This document shows positions 34,323 to 43,802 of a stretch of DNA of 64,000 bases, in pieces. Under the pieces are notes generated by a model. The model was not told where the DNA came from, did no database searches, and worked only from the letters and a program-made list of their open reading frames with translations. Both the position numbers and the translations under genes were made by a program. Every line of letters starts with the position of its first letter. The stretch's first letter is position 1. The DNA is from Acinetobacter chengduensis (GTDB lineage Bacteria > Pseudomonadota > Gammaproteobacteria > Pseudomonadales > Moraxellaceae): assembly GCF_003664645.1 (NCBI RefSeq), contig NZ_RCHC01000004.1, positions 1-64,000 on the forward strand, in the 5' to 3' direction.

Positions 34323-35297
34323 ATGCAATATCTAAATAATGTGAAAAGTAACCATACTCATCAATTTGATGAGGGAAACCCCTTAGCGCAAAAGAAAATT
34401 TTAATTGCCACGATCCTGACGGGTGTGATGATGGTCTTTGAAGTTTTTGGTGGCTGGTATTTTAATTCAATGGCTTTGCTGGCAGATGGTTGGCACATGA
34501 GTTCACACATGTTGGCTTTGGGGTTGGCTTACTTTGCATATCGTATGGCGCGTAAATATTCGCAAGATCAGCGTTTTTGTTTTGGTACATGGAAGATAGA
34601 AATTTTAGCGGGATATTCGAGTGCAATTTTACTCATGGTAGTTGCGTTATTGATGGGCGCACAATCTATAGAGCGTATTTTTAATCCTGTAAATATTCAT
34701 TATAACGAAGCGATATCTATTGCAGTCATTGGTTTAGTGGTTAACTTTGTCTGCGCTTGGTTATTGCATGATAGTGGGCACAACCATCACCATCATGAGC
34801 ACGATCACGGCCATGCACATCATCACCATGCTGAAGATGAGTATCATCATCATGATTTAAACCAAAAAGCAGCGTTTTTACATGTTGTAGCTGATGCAGT
34901 AACATCTGTTTTGGCCGTCATTGCATTGATTGTCGCGAAGTATTTTGGTTGGGATTTTTTGGATGCGGTACTGGGAATTGTCGGTGCATGTTTAGTGGCT
35001 CATTGGTCTTGGGGACTCATTCGTGAAACAGGAAAAACTTTGCTTGATGCTGAAATGGAGCATCCCGTCGTTCAAGAAATTCAAGAAGTGATTGAAGATT
35101 TAGATCATCAAATTGTGATTACGGATCTTCATGTATGGAAGGTGGGGAGGGGCAAATTTTCTTGCATTCTTTCATTAAATCAAGGTACTCAAAACATCAG
35201 TGCAGATGAAGTCCGTCAAGCGCTGTCTGTACATGAAGAAATTGTGCATGTGTCTGTAGAGATTAACCAAAGTAACAGGCCACAAATAGCGGTATAA
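34323..35297 (+). CDS. dmeF: Cation diffusion facilitator, DmeF-type Co/Ni exporter
   Basis: This 324-residue transporter has six membrane segments, with MALLADGWHMSSHMLALGLA carrying the conserved metal-site residues (D..H in TM2) and AAFLHVVADAVTSVLAVIA for TM5. A long His-rich loop (HNHHHHEHDHGHAHHHH, about residues 157-180) and a cytoplasmic CDF C-terminal domain complete it. The DGWHMSSH form is characteristic of DmeF among CDF proteins. ATG 34323 is chosen because the upstream frame would run through the operator. No dmeR gene is adjacent. Confidence 0.85.
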   Translation: MQYLNNVKSNHTHQFDEGNPLAQKKILIATILTGVMMVFEVFGGWYFNSMALLADGWHMSSHMLALGLAYFAYRMARKYSQDQRFCFGTWKIEILAGYSSAILLMVVALLMGAQSIERIFNPVNIHYNEAISIAVIGLVVNFVCAWLLHDSGHNHHHHEHDHGHAHHHHAEDEYHHHDLNQKAAFLHVVADAVTSVLAVIALIVAKYFGWDFLDAVLGIVGACLVAHWSWGLIRETGKTLLDAEMEHPVVQEIQEVIEDLDHQIVITDLHVWKVGRGKFSCILSLNQGTQNISADEVRQALSVHEEIVHVSVEINQSNRPQIAV

Positions 35298-35661
35298 AAG
35301 TAGATGTATAAGCAGGTTTATATCCTACTTATTTTTATATGCTTAATTGAGTGGATGATTGGTACTTCACTGATAAATTTTCTTAAGTTCTGTGAAGAAA
35401 GAGAATAGAGAAAAAGCTTGAGATATAAAATGCTCGAAGAACTCATTTAAGCACTTTAAACTATGCTTAAGTTAGCTAACGAGTACATATATGTTACGGG
35501 GTAGCAACGTATCTTTAATATTCTAGTGAGCATTGAATAAATCCCTATACTTGATAAAATGCTGGCTTGTTTCTGTTTTGAGCTTTATTTAAGTTTTACA
35601 TTTGATGGTGTAATTCAAAAATAAAATATAAAAAACAGTGTTTTAATTAAAGGTTGTTTAA
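35298..35661. other. Intergenic region, nothing recognised
   Basis: About 360 bases with no gene, RNA or clear terminator that I can support. The last part is AT-rich and should hold the promoter of the gene at 35662. Confidence 0.4.
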
Positions 35662-36153
35662 ATGTTTGATATTTATTTAACAGATGTAAAAAAGAAAGTT
35701 CAATTTAAGGATTATCCTGGTGAGCACCCTGTTAAATTTGTTTTAAATTTCAAGAAAATTTTTCCAAGTGTTATGGAGCTTATGCTTCCTGTATTGCCTG
35801 AAAATGAAAACTTGGAAGAGATGTCTTGGGAGTCGACTACGGCTGATTTTGAAACCTTTAAATTATTGTTAAGTGGTTGGGGTGTAATTGAATTACGCTT
35901 GAATGCGATTGCTCAATACAAAGACCGCAACTATGCAGATAACCTTGTGAAACAAGCACAACAAAAGCGTAAAGACTTCTCTAAATCACAGCCAATGTTG
36001 TCGACAGTTGAGCTTGATTATCTGTTTATGCATGAAGTACACGGTTTAATCGATGCTGAACTCATAGAATTAGGCGAAAAATTCTACCTACCAACACTTC
36101 GTGATTTGTGGAAAAATAAAGTTTCGGCAAAAGTATTACAAGCAAATTTCTAA
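35662..36153 (+). CDS. Unknown conserved-looking 163-residue protein
   Basis: This soluble protein has no signal peptide and is mixed helical/strand. Nothing in it matches a family I know. AAAGGTTG upstream is a moderate ribosome binding site and a terminator follows (36201-36233), so it is likely a genuine single-gene unit. Codon use matches the chromosomal backbone. Confidence 0.6.
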   Translation: MFDIYLTDVKKKVQFKDYPGEHPVKFVLNFKKIFPSVMELMLPVLPENENLEEMSWESTTADFETFKLLLSGWGVIELRLNAIAQYKDRNYADNLVKQAQQKRKDFSKSQPMLSTVELDYLFMHEVHGLIDAELIELGEKFYLPTLRDLWKNKVSAKVLQANF

Positions 36154-36200
36154 GTATTGTATTTTGCGTTGATACGCACTGAAGGAATTTGACAAATTTT

Positions 36201-36233
36201 AAAAAGCCTCTCCATTCGTAAGGGGCTTTTTTT
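36201..36233 (+). terminator. Rho-independent terminator
   Basis: AAAAAGCCTC pairs imperfectly with AGGGGCTTTTT, followed by more T residues. Confidence 0.75.
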
Positions 36234-36443
36234 ACGTATATATCCGATTTAGACATTTAAATATAAGAAAATATGCGTAAAAATTTGAACAACTGGTTAA
36301 AATTTTGGCAAAACATGATAGTAAATGGAACTATTTTTGCATAATGTTAGGTCCAATAATATGCCGTTCAGCTGAGCTTTTTATATCATTTCAATGAATC
36401 TCGGCTTACTTCACTTTCTAATCTGTTCAAAAGGAAAAAATAG

Positions 36444-37046
36444 ATGTCAAATCAGTTTTTAGATTTAATTACAAAACGTCGCACCATATATGCAATTGGC
36501 AAAAATGTAGCGCAAACACCTGAATATTTAACTGATTTGATTCAAAACACTATCAAGCAAAGTCCGTCTTCATTTAATTCTCAGTCTTCACGCGCAGTGA
36601 TTTTGTTGAATGCACAGCACGAAAAATTTTGGGGCTTTGTTGCAGATGCTTTAAAAGCCTATGCAAAAGACGAAGAAAGTGCGGCTAAAACCACCGCTAA
36701 AATGGCTACCTTTGCAGCAGGTATAGGTACAGTTTTATTTTTTGAAGATGTAGAGACGGTAGAAGGCTTACAAGCGAAGTTCCCATCTTATGCAGAAAAC
36801 TTCCCAATTTGGGCAGAACACTCTACTGCAATTGCACAATTTGCAGTATGGACAGCTTTACATACGGAAGGTTTAGGAGCGTCTTTGCAACATTACAACC
36901 CTATTGTAGATGAGCAAGTTCATGCAGAGTGGGGCATTCCTGCACATTGGAAATTACGTGCGCAACTCGTTTTTGGTTCTGTTGAAGGTGAAGCCAAAGA
37001 TAAAGGCTATATTGATGATGCTACACGCTTTAAAGTATTTCAATAA
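36444..37046 (+). CDS. Nitroreductase-family oxidoreductase
   Basis: This 200-residue FMN-dependent protein of the short (YdgI/HBN1-like) nitroreductase group has ITKRRTIYAIGKN with FMN-binding Arg residues near the N-terminus, SPSSFNSQSSRAVIL, HSTAIAQFAVWTALHTEGLGASLQHYNP and a GSVEGEA end. It reduces nitro compounds or quinones with NAD(P)H; the physiological substrate is unknown. AAGGAAA precedes the start and a terminator follows. Confidence 0.88.
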   Translation: MSNQFLDLITKRRTIYAIGKNVAQTPEYLTDLIQNTIKQSPSSFNSQSSRAVILLNAQHEKFWGFVADALKAYAKDEESAAKTTAKMATFAAGIGTVLFFEDVETVEGLQAKFPSYAENFPIWAEHSTAIAQFAVWTALHTEGLGASLQHYNPIVDEQVHAEWGIPAHWKLRAQLVFGSVEGEAKDKGYIDDATRFKVFQ

Positions 37047-37080
37047 ATCTGGCTTTGGCACAAATACTGTATTTAGATAA

Positions 37081-37110
37081 AAAATCCCCCAATTAATGGG
37101 GGATTTTTTT
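37081..37110. terminator. Rho-independent terminator
   Basis: ATCCCCC (37084-37090) pairs with GGGGGAT (37098-37104), followed by T residues. It lies between the convergent nitroreductase and MFS genes. Confidence 0.85.
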
Positions 37111-37158
37111 ATACCTCAAGTTTAATAAGCGATAGGAAAACTCAATTACAAACATCAT

Positions 37159-38373
37159 TTAAGCTGAAATAACTTGAGTACGCTGATGTCGACCATACAC
37201 AAAATAATAAGCCACAATGCAGGCAAAGGCTGCATAAGCACTATATAGATAGAGCTGTGAATAGCCTAAGTGATCGAGTAATTTTCCAAGAAAGTACGGC
37301 CCAAAACCCAAACCAGCATCTAAGAAAATAAAGAAGGTAGAGGTTGCAAACCCCATCCGTTCAATACTACAACTTTTTACTGCAATGGTTTGGCAAATGG
37401 ATTGGATATTGCCATAACCAAAGCCAAGTAAAGCCGCACAAAGGAGCAACATCCATGCACTGTGCGCAATGCTTAAAATAAATAGTGCACCGCCCATAAT
37501 CATAAATGCAGGATACATAATTACATTTGCACCTTTACGATCCATCAGTGGACCAGTAATAGGACGTGAAATTAAAATAGCAATCGCATACATTAAAAAG
37601 AAGAAAGATGCAGCTTCGACTAAATTAATTTCCTTGGCATAAAAATTAATAAAAGATAGTACACCTGAATAACAGATAGATGCTAAAAGCATAATCATGG
37701 AAATGGGCAAGGCTTTAGGCTCAATAAAACGAGAAATAAAATTCTGCTGCTTATCTATTGCTTGGGCTTCATTCAATTTAGACACTTTAGCAGGCATGAT
37801 ATTGGCGACTTGAATAAATAAAGCAACCACTAAACAGCTTAGAGCAATTACGCTTGAAACAACAAAAATGGCATGATAACCAATATTTAGCATCATCCAA
37901 ATCGCAAGGAAGGGGCCAATAGCTGTACCTAAAGTACTGCTCATACTGTAATAACCAATACCTTCACCACGGCGTGAAGCAGGCAATATTTGCGCTATGA
38001 TTGTTCCTAATACGGACGATGCAATCCCCATCATAAAACCATGCATAAAGCGTACAAAAAGTAACATGCCAATGTCAAAACGAATAAAGTAGAGGCAGGA
38101 AAATAGTAAAAAGCCGAGTAAACCGACTAGCAATGTAATTTTTCGACCAAAACGTTCTAAAAACTGCCCAACGAGTAAGCGTCCGACTAAAGTACCTACA
38201 ATAAATAGGCCCGAGACTAAACCTGCTTGAGCTGTACTTGCACCTAATTCTGTAACTGCATAACCAACAATAACCACGACTAACAGATAAAAAGTGAGAA
38301 CCAATTGAAAGTTAATAGCGCTCACTAAAATAAAATTTTTGGTCCATAAGGGGGCTGAATTAGGCATGATCAC
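37159..38373 (-). CDS. MFS transporter
   Basis: This 404-residue protein has about 12 membrane helices. The typical MFS loop between TM2 and TM3 is seen as GRLLVGQFLERFGRK, with a second copy after TM8 (SRPITGPLMDRKG). It resembles drug or metabolite efflux carriers. Its start overlaps the end of a MarR-type regulator gene by four bases, so the pair is a small regulated efflux operon. The substrate is unknown. Confidence 0.88.
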   Translation of the reverse strand: MIMPNSAPLWTKNFILVSAINFQLVLTFYLLVVVIVGYAVTELGASTAQAGLVSGLFIVGTLVGRLLVGQFLERFGRKITLLVGLLGFLLFSCLYFIRFDIGMLLFVRFMHGFMMGIASSVLGTIIAQILPASRRGEGIGYYSMSSTLGTAIGPFLAIWMMLNIGYHAIFVVSSVIALSCLVVALFIQVANIMPAKVSKLNEAQAIDKQQNFISRFIEPKALPISMIMLLASICYSGVLSFINFYAKEINLVEAASFFFLMYAIAILISRPITGPLMDRKGANVIMYPAFMIMGGALFILSIAHSAWMLLLCAALLGFGYGNIQSICQTIAVKSCSIERMGFATSTFFIFLDAGLGFGPYFLGKLLDHLGYSQLYLYSAYAAFACIVAYYFVYGRHQRTQVISA

Positions 38374-38804
38374 TTCCCGAGGTTTTTTGTTGAGAGCTTA
38401 TCAATCAGAATATTTAGCATTGCTGTGCTACGTAAAATGTCTTCACGGTCAAATTGTTGAATCATGCTATCTTCAAACTCATCGATGACAGCAGCACAGC
38501 TTTGATAAAGTGCAAGGCCTGAATCACTGAGTGCTAATTTCTTTTGGCGTTTGTCTTGGGTTTCTAGTTGTGTAAGAACACCCAATTGGCTCAATATTAG
38601 CGTGCGTTTGGTAATAGACGGTTTTGATACATTAAGGTAAGTTGCAATGTCTATGGATGTACAACTTTGTTTTTCATGTATAACAAACATGACTTGCCAT
38701 AATGAATAATTCAGCTGGTAGGGCAATAAAAGGGTATTGATTTCGTCACAAATCATGCGTGATGAACGCAATAAAGAAGAGCGGAAACCTAAATGGGAAT
38801 TCAT
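38370..38804 (-). CDS. MarR-family regulator
   Basis: This 144-residue winged-helix protein has the MarR core: LNYSLWQVMFVIHEKQS, CTSIDIATYLNVSKPSITKR and a wing with QDKRQKKLALSDSGLAL. It probably represses itself and the downstream MFS gene in response to a small ligand. Confidence 0.88.
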   Translation of the reverse strand: MNSHLGFRSSLLRSSRMICDEINTLLLPYQLNYSLWQVMFVIHEKQSCTSIDIATYLNVSKPSITKRTLILSQLGVLTQLETQDKRQKKLALSDSGLALYQSCAAVIDEFEDSMIQQFDREDILRSTAMLNILIDKLSTKNLGK

Positions 38805-38960
38805 TTTGGTTAACTAGGGTAACTAAATTAATGAAACTTTACGCCGATCAAGTTTAATATTCAAGCTTTAAATTAAGACTGTTTTATCTAAAATTAACTG
38901 TAGTGAACGTGCAGATTTTTAGGAGTGTTCAATCTCACAAGGCAGTGAATCGAGATTTTT

Positions 38961-39474
38961 AAATGCCCTTGCACTAGATCAAATAACAGTATCCCAAAAG
39001 AAAAAGGGGTTTGTATCGCCAATGGATTTATTCAAGATGATGGAAAAGAATACCGAAAAAGTAAAAATACTGTCCCTTTTGATTTATCTGGCTACCCATC
39101 AGTAAAAATGAGTTCAGAGGCAGAAGAATTGTTAAATCCTCAAGCCGACTTAATCACTACAATGAAAAGCAATCTCAAAGAACGTGGAATTTATAGTCTT
39201 ACCACTATAAGCTTTAAAACTATCCGCAAGGGCAATAAAAATGAAACTGGCGGTGATCTACTCACAGGGCAAGAGTGGTTGTCACAAGCGCCTATGCAAG
39301 GTCAAAACGGTATATAGCGACCATGCTAGTACAGTTCAAAATGCGTTAGATCCAGCTATATAGCTTTATGTAGATAGTCGTTTTAATGGCAATAATATCA
39401 AAACTTCAAGTTTGCATGAAAAAGATACCATACAGCTTTACGAATTCATTCTAAATTCAATAAGAAAATTTTAG
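38961..39474 (+). pseudogene. Decayed type VI secretion immunity gene (Tli4-like)
   Basis: One frame reads GVCIANGFIQDDGKEYRKS, continues to ...LSQAPMQGQNGI and stops at 39317. Shifted by one, the sequence continues DHASTVQNALDPAI, a TAG at 39361-39363, then LYVDSRFNGNNIKTSSL and LHEKDTIQLYEFILNSIRKF. The NGFI and C-terminal LNSIR patterns resemble Tli4-type immunity proteins that block phospholipase effectors. At least one frameshift, one stop and a missing N-terminus make it a pseudogene. No effector gene is adjacent. The family call is from memory and moderate. Confidence 0.5.
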
Positions 39475-39532
39475 GAAATAAAATGTCTATAGATTCTATA
39501 GATAAAGTGATGAGGGCTAAAAAAGCCGAGCT

Positions 39533-40090
39533 TTATTTACTTTGCTTTCTATAAGTGCTTGGGCGCATGGCATTGGGATTTTTCCAAAGTCCTTTTTTCT
39601 GTTTTTTCGCTTGTTGTTGCAGTGCTAACCATTGCTGTTTTTGGCTTGGATTACGAATATATTCTTCATATACCCATGCGCCACCGAGCTTAACCAATTC
39701 TTGGTTAATGTTTTTACCATATCGACGGATAAATCCGACACAACGGCCATAGCGGTCAACATCGGTAATTTCAACGCGTACTAGCTTGCGGTACACCATT
39801 TTCTTAACCATTTGCTGTGACTCTTTACCAAAACTTTGTTTGGATTCAGGTGCATCAACATAGGCAAAACGCAATTTAGTTTCAGAGCGACGTAAGTTAA
39901 AGCGCGTGCAGGTGAGGGTATCACCATCACTCACATGTACGACACGGCACCAATAGCGTTTACCTTTTTTAAATGGCTTAAATAATTCTGTGAGAAACTG
40001 AGAAAGCTTACGAAGTAGATACAGCAGAATAAGACAAAGCAGCATGCCTAAAGCAATGAGCCAGCCTGAAGATAATTGAGAAAGCATCAT
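39533..40090 (-). CDS. Membrane-anchored thermonuclease-like (SNase) protein
   Basis: This 185-residue protein has an N-terminal membrane helix (about 8-27) and a staphylococcal-nuclease domain (about 43-175). HVSDGDTLTC, KLRFAYVDAPESKQSFGKES and VRVEITDVDRYGRCVGFI carry the usual catalytic Asp, Arg and Glu/Asp positions. It would act on nucleic acids in the periplasm or at the membrane. It is a single gene. Confidence 0.88.
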   Translation of the reverse strand: MMLSQLSSGWLIALGMLLCLILLYLLRKLSQFLTELFKPFKKGKRYWCRVVHVSDGDTLTCTRFNLRRSETKLRFAYVDAPESKQSFGKESQQMVKKMVYRKLVRVEITDVDRYGRCVGFIRRYGKNINQELVKLGGAWVYEEYIRNPSQKQQWLALQQQAKKQKKGLWKNPNAMRPSTYRKQSK

Positions 40091-40317
40091 AAATAGGAGA
40101 TATACGCACTACAAATATAAAGAAAAACAGCGCTAAAACTGAGTTGAATTATAAATGAAAGTGCCAATTCATAATGCTTAATTATTCACCTAATAACAAA
40201 TAAAACAATAGATTAGAAAATACTCACAATATCGAATAACGCTTTATTCAAATTACTTGTCACATGATAAATATTAAAATAGCCTAAGCAAATATGTGCT
40301 AACATCTAATAAATAGC

Positions 40318-41235
40318 CTAAGCAAAAATTTGAAAAATTTCATCAAGTAAAAAATTGTGCCGAGCATTCATTTCTAGATCTTTATGCCAAAAAATCCCTA
40401 GACTCATTAAAGGTAATTCAACAGGTACTTTAAAAACATTCAAAGATTCATGCATTTGTAAATGCGAAAGAATATTTTGTGGAATCGTTAAAACAGCTTG
40501 AGGCTGCATTTCTAAAATTTGTAGAGCAGTTGAATAATGCTGGCAACGTAAACGAATATTACGAGATAATCTTTTGCGGTTCAAAAAAATATCTTCAACT
40601 AAAGTACCTGTACGTCGAGAAGAAACACCAATATGTTCGGCCGATATATATTCATCTTTATTCATGCTTTTTTGTTGTGAGCAGGCAACAAAATGATCCT
40701 GTTGTAAGCAATGAAACTGAATTTTATCACCAAAATTTTGTTCTAAGTCAATTACAAAATCGACTTGTTGTGAGGCTAGATCTGCCACAATATTCTTACG
40801 GTCTAATTTAATACTAGAAAATTGAATATTAAAATGGCTTTGCTGAAAGTGGGCGACAAGCTTAGGAAAAATCAAAGGTTCAATTTCATCATGTACGGCG
40901 ATTTTTAAAGTCTGTAATTGGCTTGAATCAAATTTTTGATTTTGGTGGGATATTTTTTGAATACTAAACAAAGCTTCTTTGATCTCAGGATAAATTTGCT
41001 CAGCAAAAGGCGTAGGTAGCATTTTACTGCCTGTCCGCACAAATAAATCGTCTTTTAAATGTGTTCGAAGTCGTTGCAAAGCATGACTTGCTGCAGATTG
41101 TGTAATGCAAATGAGCAGAGCTGCTTTAGAAATACTTTGTTGCTCATAAATCGCTATAAATAAAGGATATAAATTCATATCAATACGATGAAAAGAACTC
41201 ATATCTATACTTTTTTTACTATGCATCATATTCAT
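40318..41235 (-). CDS. LysR-family regulator divergent from the acyl-CoA dehydrogenase operon
   Basis: This 305-residue protein has an N-terminal winged HTH (ISKAALLICITQSAASHALQRLRTHLKDDLFVR) and a C-terminal effector domain. Several in-frame Met codons near the start (MNMMHSKKSIDM) leave the exact start open. It is divergent from the gene at 41329 with a short shared intergenic region, so it probably controls that operon. Confidence 0.88.
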   Translation of the reverse strand: MNMMHSKKSIDMSSFHRIDMNLYPLFIAIYEQQSISKAALLICITQSAASHALQRLRTHLKDDLFVRTGSKMLPTPFAEQIYPEIKEALFSIQKISHQNQKFDSSQLQTLKIAVHDEIEPLIFPKLVAHFQQSHFNIQFSSIKLDRKNIVADLASQQVDFVIDLEQNFGDKIQFHCLQQDHFVACSQQKSMNKDEYISAEHIGVSSRRTGTLVEDIFLNRKRLSRNIRLRCQHYSTALQILEMQPQAVLTIPQNILSHLQMHESLNVFKVPVELPLMSLGIFWHKDLEMNARHNFLLDEIFQIFA

Positions 41236-41328
41236 ATTTTGCTATGGAATTAAATCATTTTATTCATAATAGAATTTGCGCTATGTTGTTGTAAAGCATT
41301 AAACATAATATTGAAAAGGGATCATGCC

Positions 41329-42570
41329 ATGTTTGAACTATCAGCACGCGCACAAGACTATGTGGAAAGAACAAAAAGATTTATTCAAGAAGAGATTGAG
41401 CCCGTAGAAACTGAATTTTGGCATGAAGTTCATGAGCTAAACCAAGGTGGAGATTGGACCAAATGGCAATGGCCAGCACAACTTGAAGTACTTAAAAATA
41501 AGGCAAAAGTCGCTAATTTATGGAACATGTTTTTACCTTGTGAAAAATTAGGCCAAGGTTTATCTGTACAAGAATATGCACACATTGCAGAACTGTCTGG
41601 GCGTAGCTTAATTGCACCCATCGTATTTAATTGCAATGCGCCAGACAGTGGCAACATGGAATTAATTTGGCGTTATGGTACAGAAGCGCAAAAAGATCAG
41701 TGGCTGAAACCTTTGCTAGAGGGAAAAATCCGTTCAGTTTTTTGTATGACGGAACCTGCTGTGGCTTCAAGTGATGCCACAAATATGCAAGCAACGGCTG
41801 TGATTGATGGTGACGAAATTGTACTCAATGGGCGCAAATGGTGGTCGTCAGGTTTAGGTGATCCAAATGCCAAAATTATTATTTTTATGGCTCATACACC
41901 AGACGAAAGCAAAGACCGCCACCATCAACATTCAATGGTACTTGTACCAATTGATACTGCAGGTGTGAAAATCGAACGTATGTTGCCTGTATTGGGTGAC
42001 TATGATGCACCGCATGGCCATGGTGAAGTGAGTTTTGATCATGTGCGTGTGCCTGTTGCTAACTTTATTGGTGGCGCAGGTCAGGGTTTTGAAATTGCGC
42101 AAGGTCGTTTAGGCCCAGGTCGTATACACCATTGTATGCGTTGTATTGGCGCTGCTGAAAAATCATTAGAGCTCATGATTGACCGTGGTATGAGCCGTAC
42201 TGCTTTTGGTAAAGAGATTTTAAAACTCGGTGGTAATTTAGAACGCGTTGCAGAAGCACGTGTTGCAATTGATCAAGCACGTTTACTTACGCTGTATACA
42301 GCCTATAAAATGGACACTATGGGTAACATGGCCGCGCTTACAGAAATTTCTGCAATTAAAGTGGTTGCGCCAAGTGTATTAGAAAAAGTCGTCGATATGG
42401 CAATGCAGATTCATGGTGGTGCTGGTGTTTCACGTGATACACCACTCACAGCTTTCTTTGCTCAAGCGCGTTCATTGCGTTTAGCCGATGGGCCAGATGA
42501 AGTACATAAAGGTATGATTGCAAAATTAGAGTTGGCAAAACGTGGTTATAGTAGCCGACGAAAAAAATAA
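41329..42570 (+). CDS. Acyl-CoA dehydrogenase
   Basis: This 413-residue FAD enzyme has FCMTEPAVASSDATNM at the FAD/substrate site, GRKWWSSGLGDPNAKIIIFM, and the C-terminal MQIHGGAGVSRDTPLT and ARSLRLADGPDEVHK of ACAD10/11-like dehydrogenases. ATG 41329 has AAAGGG upstream; the frame is open earlier only from a TTG. It is the first gene of a four-gene group with a phosphotransferase-like, a histidine phosphatase-like and an SDR gene. The group is probably for catabolism of an unusual acyl-CoA or hydroxy acid. Confidence 0.92.
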   Translation: MFELSARAQDYVERTKRFIQEEIEPVETEFWHEVHELNQGGDWTKWQWPAQLEVLKNKAKVANLWNMFLPCEKLGQGLSVQEYAHIAELSGRSLIAPIVFNCNAPDSGNMELIWRYGTEAQKDQWLKPLLEGKIRSVFCMTEPAVASSDATNMQATAVIDGDEIVLNGRKWWSSGLGDPNAKIIIFMAHTPDESKDRHHQHSMVLVPIDTAGVKIERMLPVLGDYDAPHGHGEVSFDHVRVPVANFIGGAGQGFEIAQGRLGPGRIHHCMRCIGAAEKSLELMIDRGMSRTAFGKEILKLGGNLERVAEARVAIDQARLLTLYTAYKMDTMGNMAALTEISAIKVVAPSVLEKVVDMAMQIHGGAGVSRDTPLTAFFAQARSLRLADGPDEVHKGMIAKLELAKRGYSSRRKK

Positions 42571-42680
42571 TCAAATGAGAAGAAATGTTTATAACATGGC
42601 GCACATTACATAGACCATGTTATAAACAGATTGAAAATAAATTTTAAGCGTGTAATCGATTCAAAATTAGGAAGAAAATC

Positions 42681-43802
42681 ATGTCAGTGATTGATGTAGG
42701 TGGTTCAGTTCGCGAGGGAGAAGAGCTGGATGTACGTGCCGTAGGCAATTGGCTGATTGAGCATGGTGCAGAAATTTCTGGTCCGGTGGAAGTAACTCAA
42801 TATTCAGGTGGTGCTTCAAATTGGACGTACCGTTTAAAATATAGCAATGAAGACTTGATTTTACGTCGTCCGCCTAAAGGTACCAAAGCCAAATCAGCAC
42901 ACGACATGGCACGTGAATATCACGTACAAAGGGCTTTGTCTGAGTTTTATCCTGTATTGCCAGAAATGGTTGCACTGTGTCAGGACGAATCGATTATCGG
43001 TTGCGACTTCTACGTTATGAAGCGCGTTGAAGGTATTATTCCGCGTGCTAACTTACCCAAAGAACTAAACTTTGATGAAAGCCAAGTTCGTGAATTATGT
43101 ATCAATGTGATAGATAAATTAATTGAACTACATCAAGTGCCGTATGAAGGCACAGATTTAGAAAAAATAGGCAAGGGCGACGGATACTGTCGCCGTCAAG
43201 TTGAAGGTTGGGACAAGCGTTACGACAAAGCAAAAACACTTAATGTTCCATCATTTAAATATGTACGTAATTGGCTTAAAGACAATATTCCAGCCGATTC
43301 TAAAACCTGCGTCATTCATAATGACTGGCGTTTTGATAATGTTATTTTAGATCCAAACAATCCAACCCAAGTGATTGGGGTACTCGATTGGGAAATGGCA
43401 ACGCTGGGCGATCCATTGATGGATTTAGGTTCTGCTTTAGCATATTGGGTAGAAGCAGGTGATAATGCCATTTTTAAAGCGACGCGCCGTCAGCCGACTA
43501 ACCTAAAAGGTATGTTTACTCGTAAAGAAGTGGTTGATTATTACTTGGAAAAAACTGGCTTACAAACTGAAAATTGGGCTTTTTACGAAGTATTCGGTAT
43601 TTTCCGTTTGGCGGTTATCGCACAACAAATTTATTACCGCTATTATCATAAGCAAACCAATAATCCAGCATTTAAGGATTTTTGGGTCGTCATACATGCC
43701 TTACATATTCGTGCATTAAAGTTGATTGGCATGCAAAAAATTGAAGCCAATGACGTGGCACAAAAATATATTGAAAAAATGAAGGATATTTTAGGCAAAT
43801 GA
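42681..43802 (+). CDS. APH/choline-kinase-like phosphotransferase
   Basis: This 373-residue protein kinase-like-fold enzyme has the APH motifs CVIHNDWRFDNVILD (catalytic HxDxxxxN) and GVLDWEMATLGDPLMDLG (Mg-binding D). The type matches the kinase domain of ACAD10/ACAD11, which phosphorylates 4-hydroxyacyl-CoA before dehydration. Next to an acyl-CoA dehydrogenase this suggests a split ACAD11-like pathway. Antibiotic resistance is unlikely. Its stop overlaps the next start. Confidence 0.88.
   Translation: MSVIDVGGSVREGEELDVRAVGNWLIEHGAEISGPVEVTQYSGGASNWTYRLKYSNEDLILRRPPKGTKAKSAHDMAREYHVQRALSEFYPVLPEMVALCQDESIIGCDFYVMKRVEGIIPRANLPKELNFDESQVRELCINVIDKLIELHQVPYEGTDLEKIGKGDGYCRRQVEGWDKRYDKAKTLNVPSFKYVRNWLKDNIPADSKTCVIHNDWRFDNVILDPNNPTQVIGVLDWEMATLGDPLMDLGSALAYWVEAGDNAIFKATRRQPTNLKGMFTRKEVVDYYLEKTGLQTENWAFYEVFGIFRLAVIAQQIYYRYYHKQTNNPAFKDFWVVIHALHIRALKLIGMQKIEANDVAQKYIEKMKDILGK

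Noticed and set aside
42681..43802. Aminoglycoside resistance phosphotransferase
   Set aside because: The APH fold is present, but the closest pattern is ACAD10/11-type kinases and it is in an acyl-CoA dehydrogenase operon.
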